A stretch of 64,000 nt of DNA, taken from Pseudacidovorax sp. NFM-22 (GTDB taxonomy: Bacteria; Pseudomonadota; Gammaproteobacteria; Burkholderiales; Burkholderiaceae_C). A program made the translations under genes and the position numbers. Every line of letters starts with the position of its first letter. Position 1 is the stretch's first letter. The stretch spans positions 310,001 through 374,000 of the forward strand of contig NZ_JACBFY010000003.1 in assembly GCF_021401245.1 (NCBI RefSeq). The letters run 5' to 3'. Below, piece by piece: positions 40,052 to 48,827 of this stretch. Under the pieces are notes generated by a model. That model was not told the DNA's origin. It saw only the letters and a list, made by a program, of their open reading frames with translations, and did not search any database.

Positions 40052-40142
40052 GCCCGGATGGTGAAATTGGTAGACACAGCGGACTTAAAATCCGTCGCCG
40101 TTGAAAGACGGCATACCGGTTCGACCCCGGTTCCGGGCACCA
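40052..40142 (+). tRNA. tRNA-Leu (anticodon TAA)
   Basis: A 91-base class II tRNA: acceptor GCCCGGA/TCCGGGC, D arm TGGTGAAATTGGTAGACAC, anticodon loop CTTAAAA (anticodon at 40,086-40,088), a long variable arm (CGCCGTTGAAAGACGGC) and T arm CCGGTTCGACCCCGG, with encoded CCA. Confidence 0.96.
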
Positions 40143-40168
40143 CCTTCACACAGAACAGGGAGCTGCTC

Positions 40169-40810
40169 ATGCCTCGCTACAACGCTCCATTCGAAATCCA
40201 TGTGCACGGCGATGTGCCGCTGCGAGCGGATGTCACCTACGCCCAGATCCAGGAAGCGCTGAAGCCCCTGTGGACGTACGCCGGCGCCAAGTCCCTGGCC
40301 GACGGCGCCACCAGTGCCTACGAAGAAGAGCCCGGCATCCGCTTCGACGCCAAGGACCGCATGCTCCAGGTCTGCTGGACCATCACCGGCGACGAAGACT
40401 TCCGCCAGGCCCTCGACGAGATGTGCATGGCCCTGAACGAACTGACCGAGCAGGGCGCCGCCATCGAGGTGAGCTTCTACGACACCGAATTCGACGAAGA
40501 GGAAGACGGCGACCCCGAGGCCGACTCCCGCGACGACTTCGTCATGCTCTTCGTGGGCCCCAACCCCGCCGCCATCATGCAGGTGCAGCGCGACCTGCTG
40601 GTGGAAGACGTGGTGCACCTCATGGAGCGCCACTTCGACGGCGCCGAACTCGGCGGCGTGGTGGCCGAGATCGACAAGCTCTTCAGCGACCGCTTCGACG
40701 CGCTGGTCAATTCGCTCGAAATCGGCCGTCCTCCGCGAGGGGGTGGCAGTAGTGGTGGCCCTGGTGCCGGTGGCCATGGCGGTGGGCGCCGTCCGCGGCA
40801 TCTGCATTGA
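40169..40810 (+). CDS. Conserved acidic protein of unknown function
   Basis: A 213-aa soluble protein that starts 26 bases after tRNA-Leu, with AGGGAG before its ATG. The N-terminal domain (about 1-110) has strands and helices (FEIHVHGDVPLRADVTYAQIQEALKPLW; FRQALDEMCMALNELTEQGAAIEVSFYD). An acidic run (EFDEEEDGDPEADSRDD, about 108-125) divides it from a second helical part (about 125-185), and the tail is Gly/Arg/His-rich (about 188-213). I do not recognise the family. Cotranscription with the tRNAs is possible. Confidence 0.75.
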   Translation: MPRYNAPFEIHVHGDVPLRADVTYAQIQEALKPLWTYAGAKSLADGATSAYEEEPGIRFDAKDRMLQVCWTITGDEDFRQALDEMCMALNELTEQGAAIEVSFYDTEFDEEEDGDPEADSRDDFVMLFVGPNPAAIMQVQRDLLVEDVVHLMERHFDGAELGGVVAEIDKLFSDRFDALVNSLEIGRPPRGGGSSGGPGAGGHGGGRRPRHLH

Positions 40811-40859
40811 TTGGAGGGCGCTGGCCCTGGCGTTTTGAGGGGCGGTGGTGACGCTGTCG

Positions 40860-40898
40860 CTCCCTCTCCCCAGCCCTCTCCCGCAAGGGGAGAGGGAG
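40860..40898 (+). repeat. REP-like palindromic repeat, copy C
   Basis: CTCCCTCTCCCC (40,860-40,871) and GGGGAGAGGGAG (40,887-40,898) form a perfect 12-bp stem; a second, inner arm CCCTCTCCC allows an alternative fold. Confidence 0.7.
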
Positions 40899-40909
40899 CA
40901 AGTCACTCG

Positions 40910-40937
40910 ATGCCCGCTTTGGCGGGCATTGTTTTTT
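40910..40937 (+). terminator. Rho-independent terminator
   Basis: An 8-bp stem ATGCCCGC/GCGGGCAT with loop TTTG is followed by TGTTTTTT. It lies 100 bases after the 213-aa gene and probably ends the tRNA-213aa transcript. Confidence 0.72.
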
Positions 40938-40972
40938 CTGGCAAGCCTCGCCGTTCAATCCAGCCCCCCCCG

Positions 40973-41043
40973 CCTGAGCCCCTCTCCCCTCGCGGGAGAA
41001 GGGTTGGGGAGAGGGGGCCGCCCACCCCACCGCTACGCTTCCA
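40973..41043 (+). repeat. REP-like repeat, copy D (tandem unit 1)
   Basis: A 71-base unit starting CCTGAGCCCCTCTCCCCTCG, with hairpin CTCTCCC(CTC)GCGGGAGA and then GGGTTGGGGAGAGGG. The next unit repeats it with a few substitutions. Confidence 0.75.
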
Positions 41044-41108
41044 CCTGAGCCCCTCTCCCCTCGCGGGAGAGGGGTTGGGGAGAGGGGCCCGCTCACCCCA
41101 CCGCTGCA
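41044..41108 (+). repeat. REP-like repeat, copy E (tandem unit 2)
   Basis: The second unit, in the same orientation and 71 bases after copy D, nearly identical to it. Apart from copies C-E and the terminator, the 305 bases between 40,811 and 41,115 hold no gene. Confidence 0.75.
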
Positions 41109-41115
41109 CCTCGTT

Positions 41116-41901
41116 TCAAGGCGCGCGCAGCGAATGCGGAATCGGATAGCGCCCATCCTTCGCCTTGAGCGTCACCGCCGTGTAGCGCGGCGGCGCTGCG
41201 TGCTCGGCGCACTGGCCGTTCTCGTCGAGCGCCATCTGCCGCACCACCAGGCTGCGCCGCACCAACAGCTCGGCCCAGGCGCCCGCAGGCCGCGCAGGCG
41301 GTGGCTGGGCGGTGAGCTGCGTGCGCACCTCCTCGAAGCGGCCCTGGCAGCTCAAGTCCCACTCGCCGCTGTCCCGCTGCATCACCAGCTCGTCCAGCAC
41401 CGGGCGGATCGTCTTGCCCTGCACCACGAAAAGCCGCAGCGTCTCGACGCTGTACGGCCGGGCCGGATCGTCGCCCCGGTACAGCACGCGCAGGCCAAAG
41501 GCGCGCTCGCCGCTCGCCAGCACATAGCGGCCCATGTCGAGCCGCAATTCCTGAATGCGAAGGTGTGCGTCCTCCACCAGCAACTCCGGCAGAAAAAGCC
41601 GCGCCGCCACCGTGTCGCGCTCCGTATTGCCGTTGTCCGGCCTCTGCACTAATAGCAGCTCGACGTCAAGCGTGCGCGCCCCCTTGTCGCTCACACCGTT
41701 TTGAAGTGGCAACGCAACTATCGTCTTGCTGACAAATGTGGAGAAACTCTTGCAGGCCGTTAACGAATGATCGATTACACGTAGGGGATGCAGCTTCGCT
41801 TGCATCCGCTCTGCCAAACCTGTGTCACACGCCGCTGTTGCCATAGCGGGCGCACACAGGGATGTCACCACCAGAAACAACGTCAAAAACCTTTGCACCA
41901 T
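41116..41901 (-). CDS. Exported protein of unknown function
   Basis: A 261-aa protein with a signal peptide (residues 1-23, MVQRFLTLFLVVTSLCAPAM and then ATA). The mature part has four to five cysteines (ACDTG, TACKSF, LSCQGR, GQCAEH), consistent with periplasmic disulphides, and mostly beta structure. No domain is recognised. It lies 49 bases after murI on the same strand; coupling is possible but not shown. Confidence 0.78.
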   Translation of the reverse strand: MVQRFLTLFLVVTSLCAPAMATAACDTGLAERMQAKLHPLRVIDHSLTACKSFSTFVSKTIVALPLQNGVSDKGARTLDVELLLVQRPDNGNTERDTVAARLFLPELLVEDAHLRIQELRLDMGRYVLASGERAFGLRVLYRGDDPARPYSVETLRLFVVQGKTIRPVLDELVMQRDSGEWDLSCQGRFEEVRTQLTAQPPPARPAGAWAELLVRRSLVVRQMALDENGQCAEHAAPPRYTAVTLKAKDGRYPIPHSLRAP

Positions 41902-41950
41902 CTCGTATCATCGCCGCGCCAGAGTGGCGCATCGGCGCACCAAGCCGGCT

Positions 41951-42751
41951 TCAGCTGCTGACTGCGGTCGAGCCCATCAGCCAACGTCGAACCGCCCGAT
42001 GCAAATTTTCACAGTCTCCACTGCTGAGCAGCGCCAAGCCGCCGGGTCCGTCCGTGCGGGCCAGTCCGGCCGCATCCAGCAGACGAACAGTGTGACGAGC
42101 GACAGGTTCCCCGGTTTCCACAAAACGAACATCACTTCCCGCCAGCCCGGCCATCAGGCCCTGGGCGAAGGGGTAGTGCGTGCAACCGAGGACGACGACG
42201 TCGGCTTGACCTGCATCAATTCCGAGCGGTCCGGCCTCGGCGATGTAGCGGGTGCACAGGGCGCGGATGGCGGCCTGGTCGTCCTGCTCGATGGCATCGG
42301 CCAGCCCGTCGCAGGGCACCGGGCGCACCTCGTGACCCGGGCCGGCCACACGCTCGACCAGGGCGCCGAACTTGGCGCTGGCCAGCGTGCCGCGCGTCGC
42401 CAGCACCGCCACCCGGCCCGTGCGCGAGACAGCCAGCGCCGGCTTGAGGGCGGGCTCCACCCCCACGATCGGCAGGCCGGGCCAGGCCGCGCGCAGCAGG
42501 TGGATGGCCGCCGCAGTGGCCGTGTTGCAGGCCACCACCAGCGCCTTGACGCCATGCTCGCGCACCAGCTGCCCGGCCACCTGCAGCGTGCGCTCGGCCA
42601 CGAAGGCATCGCCCCGCTCGCCGTAGGGCGCGTACGCCGTGTCGGCGTAGTAGACGAAGCGCTCGTGCGGCAGCCGCGCCTGCAGGGCGGCCAGCACGCT
42701 CAGGCCGCCCACGCCGCTGTCGAAAACGCCCACCGGCGCGCAGCGGCTCAT
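41951..42751 (-). CDS. murI: Glutamate racemase
   Basis: A 266-aa enzyme making D-glutamate for peptidoglycan. The two catalytic cysteines are C75 (VVACNTATA) and C190 (LGCTHYPF), and the start region VGVFDSGVGGLSVL and YYADTAYAPYGER are diagnostic. It begins three bases after the fumarase stop, so the two are cotranscribed. Confidence 0.96.
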   Translation of the reverse strand: MSRCAPVGVFDSGVGGLSVLAALQARLPHERFVYYADTAYAPYGERGDAFVAERTLQVAGQLVREHGVKALVVACNTATAAAIHLLRAAWPGLPIVGVEPALKPALAVSRTGRVAVLATRGTLASAKFGALVERVAGPGHEVRPVPCDGLADAIEQDDQAAIRALCTRYIAEAGPLGIDAGQADVVVLGCTHYPFAQGLMAGLAGSDVRFVETGEPVARHTVRLLDAAGLARTDGPGGLALLSSGDCENLHRAVRRWLMGSTAVSS

Positions 42752-42754
42752 GGC

Positions 42755-44299
42755 TCAGGCCGAGGCCACCTCGATGCCCTTGAACTCGCCCGTGGCGATG
42801 CGCTTGCTCCACTCGGCCGGGCCGGTGATGTGCGCGCTGGTGCCGCCGGCGTCCACGGCCACGGTCACGGGCATGTCGACCACGTCGAACTCGTAGATGG
42901 CTTCCATGCCCAGGTCTTCGAAGCCCACCACCTTGGCCTGCTTGATCGCCTTGCTCACCAGGTAGGCGGCGCCGCCCACGGCCATCAGGTACGCGCTCTT
43001 GTGTTTCTGGATGGCCTCGATGGCCACCGGGCCGCGCTCGGCCTTGCCGATCATGGCGATCAGGCCCGTTTGCGCCAGCATCATCTCGGTGAAGCCGTCC
43101 ATGCGGGTCGCCGTGGTGGGGCCCGCGGGGCCCACGGCCTCGTCGCCCACCGGATCGACCGGGCCCACGTAGTAGATGACGCGGTTGGTGAAGTCCACCG
43201 GCAGCTTCTCGCCCTTGGCCAGCATGCCCTGGATGCGCTTGTGCGCGGCATCGCGGCCCGTCAGCATCTTGCCGTTGAGCAGCAGCGTGTCGCCCGGCTT
43301 CCAGCTGGCGACGACCTCGGGCGTGAGGGTGTTCAGGTCGACCCGCTTGCTCTTGTTGTAGTCGGGCGCCCAATCGATCTTGGGCCACAGGTCGAGCGAG
43401 GGCGGATCGATGTACGCCGGGCCCGAGCCGTCGAGCACGAAGTGCGCATGCCGCGTGGCCGCACAGTTGGGAATCATCGCCACCGGCTTGCTGGCCGCGT
43501 GCGTGGGGTACATCTTGATCTTGACGTCCAGCACCGTCGCCAGGCCGCCCAGGCCCTGCGCGCCGATGCCCAGGGCGTTGACCTTCTCGTACAGCTCCAG
43601 GCGCAGCGCTTCGACCTGCGTGAGCGCCTCGCCGCGGGCCGACTTGGCCTGCAGCTCGTGCATGTCGAGGCTGTCCATAAGGCTCTCTTTGGCCATGAGC
43701 ACCGCCTTTTCGGCCGTGCCGCCGATGCCGATGCCCAGCATGCCGGGCGGGCACCAGCCGGCGCCCATGGTGGGCACCGTCTTGAGCACCCAGTCGACCA
43801 CGCTGTCGCCCGGGTTGAGCATGACCATCTTGCTCTTGTTCTCGCTGCCGCCGCCCTTGGCCGCCACCGTCACGTCGACGGTGTTGCCCGGAACGATCTC
43901 CGTGAAGATCACGGCCGGCGTGTTGTCTTTGGTGTTCTTTCGGGCGAATTGCGGATCGGCCACCACCGAGGCGCGCAGCATGTTGTCGGGGTGGTTGTAG
44001 CCGCGGCGCACGCCTTCGTTGATGGCGTCGTCGAGGCTGCCCGTGAAGCCTTCCCAGCGCACGTCCATGCCCACCTTAAGAAAAACGTTCACGATGCCCG
44101 TGTCCTGGCAAATGGGACGGTGGCCGGTGGCGCTCATCTTGCTATTGGTGAGTATCTGGGCCATCGCGTCCTTGGCCGCCGGGCTCTGTTCGCGCTCATA
44201 GGCCTTGGCCAGATGGGCAATGTAGTCGGCCGGGTGGTAGTAACTGATGTACTGGAGGGCGGCAGAGATGGACTCGATGAGATGCTCTTGTTTGATCAT
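42755..44299 (-). CDS. Class I (iron-sulfur) fumarate hydratase
   Basis: A 514-aa single-chain class I fumarase of the citric acid cycle. The N-terminal alpha part contains RPICQDTG, PNCAATRHAHF and GAGWCPPG, which give the three cysteines for the [4Fe-4S] cluster; the C-terminal beta part has VDFTNRVIYYVGPVDPVGDEAVGPAGPTTATRMDGFTE. The ATG at 44,299 (MIKQEHLIESI) is preferred over one eight codons upstream. It is at the border where base composition changes and is divergent from the polysaccharide cluster. Confidence 0.95.
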   Translation of the reverse strand: MIKQEHLIESISAALQYISYYHPADYIAHLAKAYEREQSPAAKDAMAQILTNSKMSATGHRPICQDTGIVNVFLKVGMDVRWEGFTGSLDDAINEGVRRGYNHPDNMLRASVVADPQFARKNTKDNTPAVIFTEIVPGNTVDVTVAAKGGGSENKSKMVMLNPGDSVVDWVLKTVPTMGAGWCPPGMLGIGIGGTAEKAVLMAKESLMDSLDMHELQAKSARGEALTQVEALRLELYEKVNALGIGAQGLGGLATVLDVKIKMYPTHAASKPVAMIPNCAATRHAHFVLDGSGPAYIDPPSLDLWPKIDWAPDYNKSKRVDLNTLTPEVVASWKPGDTLLLNGKMLTGRDAAHKRIQGMLAKGEKLPVDFTNRVIYYVGPVDPVGDEAVGPAGPTTATRMDGFTEMMLAQTGLIAMIGKAERGPVAIEAIQKHKSAYLMAVGGAAYLVSKAIKQAKVVGFEDLGMEAIYEFDVVDMPVTVAVDAGGTSAHITGPAEWSKRIATGEFKGIEVASA

Positions 44300-44331
44300 G
44301 ATCGTAGGGAATACACAGTTCAACAGCGGTT

Positions 44332-44360
44332 TTCAAATCGAAGATTTGTATTCAGATAAT
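44332..44360 (+). promoter_or_regulatory. Possible promoter of the polysaccharide cluster
   Basis: TTCAAA, 17 bases, GATAAT, located 43 bases before the first gene. The spacer contains a palindrome, CAAATC-GAA-GATTTG (44,334-44,348), which could be a regulator site or chance in AT-rich DNA. Confidence 0.38.
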
Positions 44361-44403
44361 AGCATGGCATCTATACCATCAAACTCATCAAGGGTGAGAG
44401 TCA

Positions 44404-45099
44404 ATGGAAAAAATTGAAGATTTCAAAACAAACTACGAAGGGCATTCCTTTGAAGAGCGGAGCAGTTGGCGTTCTAAATTTCGGATGAAAAAAGTCGTAA
44501 AGCGCGGGTTCGATATTGGATTTTCGAGCGCATTTTTTTTGCTCTTTGGATGGGTGTATATAATTCTGTGGCTCTGTGTCGTGGTGAGCGTCGGACGACC
44601 GGCCATATACAAACACACGAGAGTCGGGAAAAACGGAAGGAAATTCAGCTGTCTTAAATTTCGATCGATGGTGATCAACTCTGCGGAAGTGCTAGAGAAT
44701 CATCTCAAGAATAATGCCGAAGCTCGATTGGAGTGGGAGCGCGATTTCAAATTGAAGAACGATCCGCGAATCACTAAATTGGGCAAAATTCTCAGAAAAA
44801 CTAGTTTAGATGAATTGCCGCAATTTTGGAATGTCTTCAAAGGTGACATGAGCATTGTTGGACCGCGGCCAGTTATTGAGCAAGAACTCCAGCGATATTA
44901 TGGCAAGTGTACGCAATATTATTTGCAAGTTCGACCTGGAATTACGGGGCCTTGGCAAGTTGGCGGGCGAAATGATCTGGATTATGGCGAGCGAGTAAGG
45001 CTGGATACAGAATATGCGAAGCATTGGTCATTAATGGGCGACATAATCATCATAATGAAAACTGTGGCCGCTGTTTTCGCGCGACGCGGTTCCTACTAA
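44404..45099 (+). CDS. Initiating sugar transferase (polyprenyl-phosphate phosphoglycosyltransferase)
   Basis: A 231-aa monotopic phosphoglycosyltransferase that starts glycan assembly by moving a sugar-1-phosphate to undecaprenyl phosphate. One hydrophobic re-entrant helix (about 36-63) precedes the catalytic core with KFRSM (85-89), the catalytic dyad D136-E137 in TSLDELPQFWNV, and SIVGPRP. It lacks the multi-span N-terminal domain of WbaP/WcaJ, so it is the short PglC-type form. The sugar could be galactose or a related hexose. The gene is AT-rich and is first in the cluster. Confidence 0.9.
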   Translation: MEKIEDFKTNYEGHSFEERSSWRSKFRMKKVVKRGFDIGFSSAFFLLFGWVYIILWLCVVVSVGRPAIYKHTRVGKNGRKFSCLKFRSMVINSAEVLENHLKNNAEARLEWERDFKLKNDPRITKLGKILRKTSLDELPQFWNVFKGDMSIVGPRPVIEQELQRYYGKCTQYYLQVRPGITGPWQVGGRNDLDYGERVRLDTEYAKHWSLMGDIIIIMKTVAAVFARRGSY

Positions 45100-45120
45100 A
45101 GCATTTCGGCGACCAGCAAC

Positions 45121-46374
45121 ATGTTGCGAAAAATCGGTAGAAATGCCTTATGGATGATTTTAGAACAAGCCCTTAAAGTAGTAACGCTATTTTTTGTTAC
45201 CGCCTATGTCGCCCGATCGGTTGGTCCAGATGGATTTGGACAGATAAGCTACGCACTAGCTATAGCCGCGATAGCTTCTGCAATTTGCAAAATCGGATTT
45301 GATTCGACTTTGGTCAGAGAAGTCGCTCAATTTCCTGAAAAATCGGACCATCTTCTTGGAACCGCAATAACGATCTCGTTCATTACGAGCCTCATCATAT
45401 GCGGTACTTTAATTCTAATCTTTAGTGGCAGTGATGTTGAATCAAGAGCCGTCCAGATAATAATTTTCGGCGTATTATTCCAGTGCCTAAGTCCGATCGA
45501 ATATTATTTCCAAGCGCAAAATAAATTCGCCTTAAGCTCACTCGCTAGAATTTTATCTAACATATTAGCTGCGCTGTCGAAATTAACTGTAGTCTACCTC
45601 AAGCTTGACGTCCTTTGGTTAGCTTGTGCGTATGCGCTCGACTTCGTTTTGTCCGCAGTATTCTTTTATCTATTTTTCAAAACGGAGAAATTGCAGCTAA
45701 AAATCTATAAGGAGCTATCTCAGGTACGAGAAATGCTTAAAGGATCGGTCTCACTAACTGTTGCTGCTCTGGCCAGTATCCTTTATATGCGGATAGACCA
45801 GTTTATGATAAAAAAAATGTTGGGAGCGTATGAGCTAGGTCTCTATTCAGCAGCCGCTCGTTTGTATGAGGGATGGATGCTTGTCCCCTATATTCTAAGT
45901 GTTGCAGCGTTGCCCTTGCTCGCAAAAGCGCACAAAACGAGCAGGAAGAGTTTCAACGCCATACTCCAAAAAATAGCGTCTTCTCTGATTTGGCTCGGCG
46001 TGGTAGTAGCGCTACTTTGTCTTTTATTCGGAAATAAGATAATTGAATTATTCTTTGGAGTGCAGTACAAGGATGCGGGCATCGTTTTCGTAATATTAAT
46101 GATGTCCGCACCGTTGACAGCACTTGGCTCAATTTCCGTGCGATTTTTCATGATAAAGAAAAAAGAAAGAGCACTCATTTGGCGCACTGGTGTTGCGCTT
46201 GTCATAAATTTTTGTCTCAACTATCTTCTCATACCCAAATATGGAATAGCCGGCTCTGCGTTTTCGACATTGGTCTCATTGTTCGTGGCAAATTATGCTC
46301 TAATTTACCTAAATAAAGACTTTTTGATTTTCCGTGTTCTAGTAAATAGAGCCATTTTCCCTTTAAAAAGATAG
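45121..46374 (+). CDS. wzx: O-antigen/polysaccharide flippase (Wzx)
   Basis: A 417-aa polytopic protein with 12 or more hydrophobic helices. The N-terminus (ALWMILEQALKVVTLFFVTAYVARSVGPDGFGQISYA) is typical of MATE-like polysaccharide flippases. It moves lipid-linked repeat units across the inner membrane. It is 21 bases after the sugar transferase gene and three before the pyruvyl transferase gene. Confidence 0.9.
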   Translation: MLRKIGRNALWMILEQALKVVTLFFVTAYVARSVGPDGFGQISYALAIAAIASAICKIGFDSTLVREVAQFPEKSDHLLGTAITISFITSLIICGTLILIFSGSDVESRAVQIIIFGVLFQCLSPIEYYFQAQNKFALSSLARILSNILAALSKLTVVYLKLDVLWLACAYALDFVLSAVFFYLFFKTEKLQLKIYKELSQVREMLKGSVSLTVAALASILYMRIDQFMIKKMLGAYELGLYSAAARLYEGWMLVPYILSVAALPLLAKAHKTSRKSFNAILQKIASSLIWLGVVVALLCLLFGNKIIELFFGVQYKDAGIVFVILMMSAPLTALGSISVRFFMIKKKERALIWRTGVALVINFCLNYLLIPKYGIAGSAFSTLVSLFVANYALIYLNKDFLIFRVLVNRAIFPLKR

Positions 46375-46377
46375 ATT

Positions 46378-47682
46378 ATGAAGATACTTTATGTTAATGA
46401 CCTTCGCATGTTCCCGAACTGGGGATGCCGCGCAACGGGCGTCGCGCTTTCTGAATTATTAGAGGAGCAGCACGAAATTATTGACCGTATCGGCGTGGAA
46501 ACGGGAAATAATAGCGGGTGGAACGCTTACGCATTTCCCGCCATCCACAAAAAGGGAATCTTACCAAAAATAGTATTTAACACGGCTTGGGGCCTGCGCG
46601 CCAAACTGCCGAAGGCGGCGAAAGCCCTCCGGTTGCTGGATAAGATGTTTGGCGGCTGGGATGATTTTATTGATAGCACGCCGAGCAAGTCAGTAATTCG
46701 GTTCGAGCAACTACGAACAACTATTCCGCGTTTCGAGGAAATTGCTCAGAACATTCGCGCGTGTGACGCTATCGTTATTAACGGTGAGGGCACTCTGATA
46801 TTTAGAGAACCTCTAGATCGTGATGCCGCATACTTGTGCTTCATCATGGAGTATGCGAGGCAGCTAAAGAAGCCGTATTATCTGCTAAACGCAATGTTGT
46901 CTGAGTCCCCCATTACGCCGATGAACAAGGCGGCGGCGGAGGTCGTAGGTGATTTACTTGAGAACGCGGCTGCGGTATCGCTCAGAGATCATGAGTCCCT
47001 AGTAACGGCTCGGACGCTCGCTCCTGGAGTGAAGGCATATCTATATCCCGATGCTCTTTTCACATGGAAGGAAAAGATAGGCGACGCGCGGTTGATGTTT
47101 CGAAAAAACCCAAAGCTTTCGCTTGGCTTTGGAAACGATGACCTACTCGAGGTATTCGATTTTTCAAGCCCCTACATCTGTGTCGCCGGAACTTCGCTAA
47201 TCACGGATAAAGAAAAAACAACCTCGTCTTTTGTTAATTTGGTCGCAGCGCTGAAGCAATTGGGGATGCCGGTCCTTATTGTTCAGACTTGTATCGGCGA
47301 TCTATTCTTGGACGACGTCGCGCGCCTTACCAACACCCCGATAATTAAATATTCAGTGCCGGTGCTCGCTGGTGCCGCGATTGTGAGTGGCTCTGAAGTG
47401 TTCGTTACTGGCAGATTCCATCCATCCATTATGGCGTCTTGCGGCGGAACGCCCTGTATTTTTTTGGGATCTAATTCCCATAAAAACAAGACACTGCAGG
47501 AAGTGATGGAGTACGACAAGGTTACCCATTATTCAGTTACTCCCTCAGGCGAGGAGATTGCAGCAATAGTCCGGGACGTTCAATATTATTTGGAGCGCGG
47601 CGCGGATTCCCGCCGGAAAATACTTAATACGATCGAGCGCCTGAGCGCGCAAGCAAAAAAAGTTGTTGATTTGGTGCAATAA
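46378..47682 (+). CDS. Polysaccharide pyruvyl transferase family protein
   Basis: A 434-aa enzyme of the CsaB/ExoV-type family, which adds a pyruvate ketal to glycans or lipid-linked sugars from phosphoenolpyruvate. Family landmarks: WGCRATGVAL near the start, DAIVINGEGTL, a middle SLRDHES segment, the C-terminal GRFHPSIMASCGGTPCIFLGSNSHK that includes the conserved histidine, and the final helices. The length is slightly above average. The acceptor is inferred to be the repeat unit made here. Confidence 0.88.
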   Translation: MKILYVNDLRMFPNWGCRATGVALSELLEEQHEIIDRIGVETGNNSGWNAYAFPAIHKKGILPKIVFNTAWGLRAKLPKAAKALRLLDKMFGGWDDFIDSTPSKSVIRFEQLRTTIPRFEEIAQNIRACDAIVINGEGTLIFREPLDRDAAYLCFIMEYARQLKKPYYLLNAMLSESPITPMNKAAAEVVGDLLENAAAVSLRDHESLVTARTLAPGVKAYLYPDALFTWKEKIGDARLMFRKNPKLSLGFGNDDLLEVFDFSSPYICVAGTSLITDKEKTTSSFVNLVAALKQLGMPVLIVQTCIGDLFLDDVARLTNTPIIKYSVPVLAGAAIVSGSEVFVTGRFHPSIMASCGGTPCIFLGSNSHKNKTLQEVMEYDKVTHYSVTPSGEEIAAIVRDVQYYLERGADSRRKILNTIERLSAQAKKVVDLVQ

Positions 47683-47690
47683 GGACCTAT

Positions 47691-48791
47691 ATGTCTGTTA
47701 AAAAGTTTCTTGTGGTGGGCGCTGGATTTTCTGGGGCAGTTACGGCGCGGCAGCTTGCTGATGCCGGCTTCAGCGTGACGGTGATTGATAAAAGACCACA
47801 TATTGCGGGCAATGCCTATGATCATTTGGACGAGCACGGAGTTTTGGTGCATAAATATGGTCCGCATATTTTTCATACAAACTCAAAGAGAGTATTTCAG
47901 TGGCTCTCTCAGTTTACCGATTGGCGATTTTACGAGCATCGTGTCCTCGCACAGGTGAATCAAAAGCTATATCCAATTCCAATTAACCGCACCACGATCA
48001 ACGAATTGTACGGACTCCAGCTATCAGAGGCTGAAGTGGAGAGTTATCTAAAGGACGTCAGCATCAAGGTCGAAAAAATCTCCACGAGTGAAGACGTCGT
48101 CCTTAGCTCCGTAGGCACTGATTTGTGCGAAAAATTCTTCAGAGGATATACAAGAAAACAATGGGGTCTCGATCTCAGTCAGCTGAGCGCCGGTGTCGCA
48201 GCCCGCATACCCACTCGCTCCAACTCCGATGACCGTTACTTTTCTGATGAGTTTCAGTTTATGCCTGCGGCTGGCTACAGCACCATGTTTGCGCGGATGC
48301 TGGAAAGTTCAAACATTAAAGTTGAATTGGGCAAAGAGTTTAATAAGTCAGACGAACAGCTATTTGATGGCGTGGTATACACCGGTCCAATAGATCAGTA
48401 TTTTGACTATTGCTATGGTAAATTGCCCTACCGATCCTTGAGTTTCAAGCACCAACATCATCCCGAGGATGATCGCGTTCAGCAAGTAGGAACAATTAAC
48501 TTCCCGAATGATTACGACTACACGCGGATCACAGAGTTTAAACATCTGACTGGTCAGAAAATTAACGGGACGTCAGTTGTATATGAATTTCCAACCGACG
48601 AAGGTGACCCTTATTATCCTATTCCTCGGCCAGAAAATAATTCGCTTTATGACAAATACAGAGATCTTGCCGAAAGCTGCAAGAGTACTTATTTTGTTGG
48701 GCGACTAGCCCAATACAAATACTATAATATGGACCAGGTTGTTGGAGCAGCCTTGGAATTGTCGTCAAAGATATTGGCTGCAAACAGATAA
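47691..48791 (+). CDS. glf: UDP-galactopyranose mutase
   Basis: A 366-aa flavoenzyme converting UDP-galactopyranose to UDP-galactofuranose. FAD site FLVVGAGFSGAVTARQLA, the KRPHIAGNAYD motif, HKYGPHIFHTN with the flavin-contacting histidine, and the C-terminal FVGRLAQYKYYNMDQVV are all present. Galactofuranose should therefore be part of the polysaccharide made by this cluster. Confidence 0.96.
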   Translation: MSVKKFLVVGAGFSGAVTARQLADAGFSVTVIDKRPHIAGNAYDHLDEHGVLVHKYGPHIFHTNSKRVFQWLSQFTDWRFYEHRVLAQVNQKLYPIPINRTTINELYGLQLSEAEVESYLKDVSIKVEKISTSEDVVLSSVGTDLCEKFFRGYTRKQWGLDLSQLSAGVAARIPTRSNSDDRYFSDEFQFMPAAGYSTMFARMLESSNIKVELGKEFNKSDEQLFDGVVYTGPIDQYFDYCYGKLPYRSLSFKHQHHPEDDRVQQVGTINFPNDYDYTRITEFKHLTGQKINGTSVVYEFPTDEGDPYYPIPRPENNSLYDKYRDLAESCKSTYFVGRLAQYKYYNMDQVVGAALELSSKILAANR

Positions 48792-48827
48792 GGAGTGAAG
48801 GACCTCGTGTCCTTCCTATTGAAATAA

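Noticed and set aside
40855-41108. The repeat cluster as a CRISPR array
   Set aside because: Units are GC-rich palindromes of unequal spacing with similar rather than unique intervening sequence, and no cas genes are near.
44334-44348. CAAATC-GAA-GATTTG palindrome as an operator of the polysaccharide cluster
   Set aside because: A 6-bp arm in AT-rich DNA is easily due to chance. It is noted only within the promoter entry.
44300-44403. JUMPstart/ops element before the polysaccharide cluster
   Set aside because: I found no GGCGGTAG-like element or other recognisable anti-termination site in this interval.
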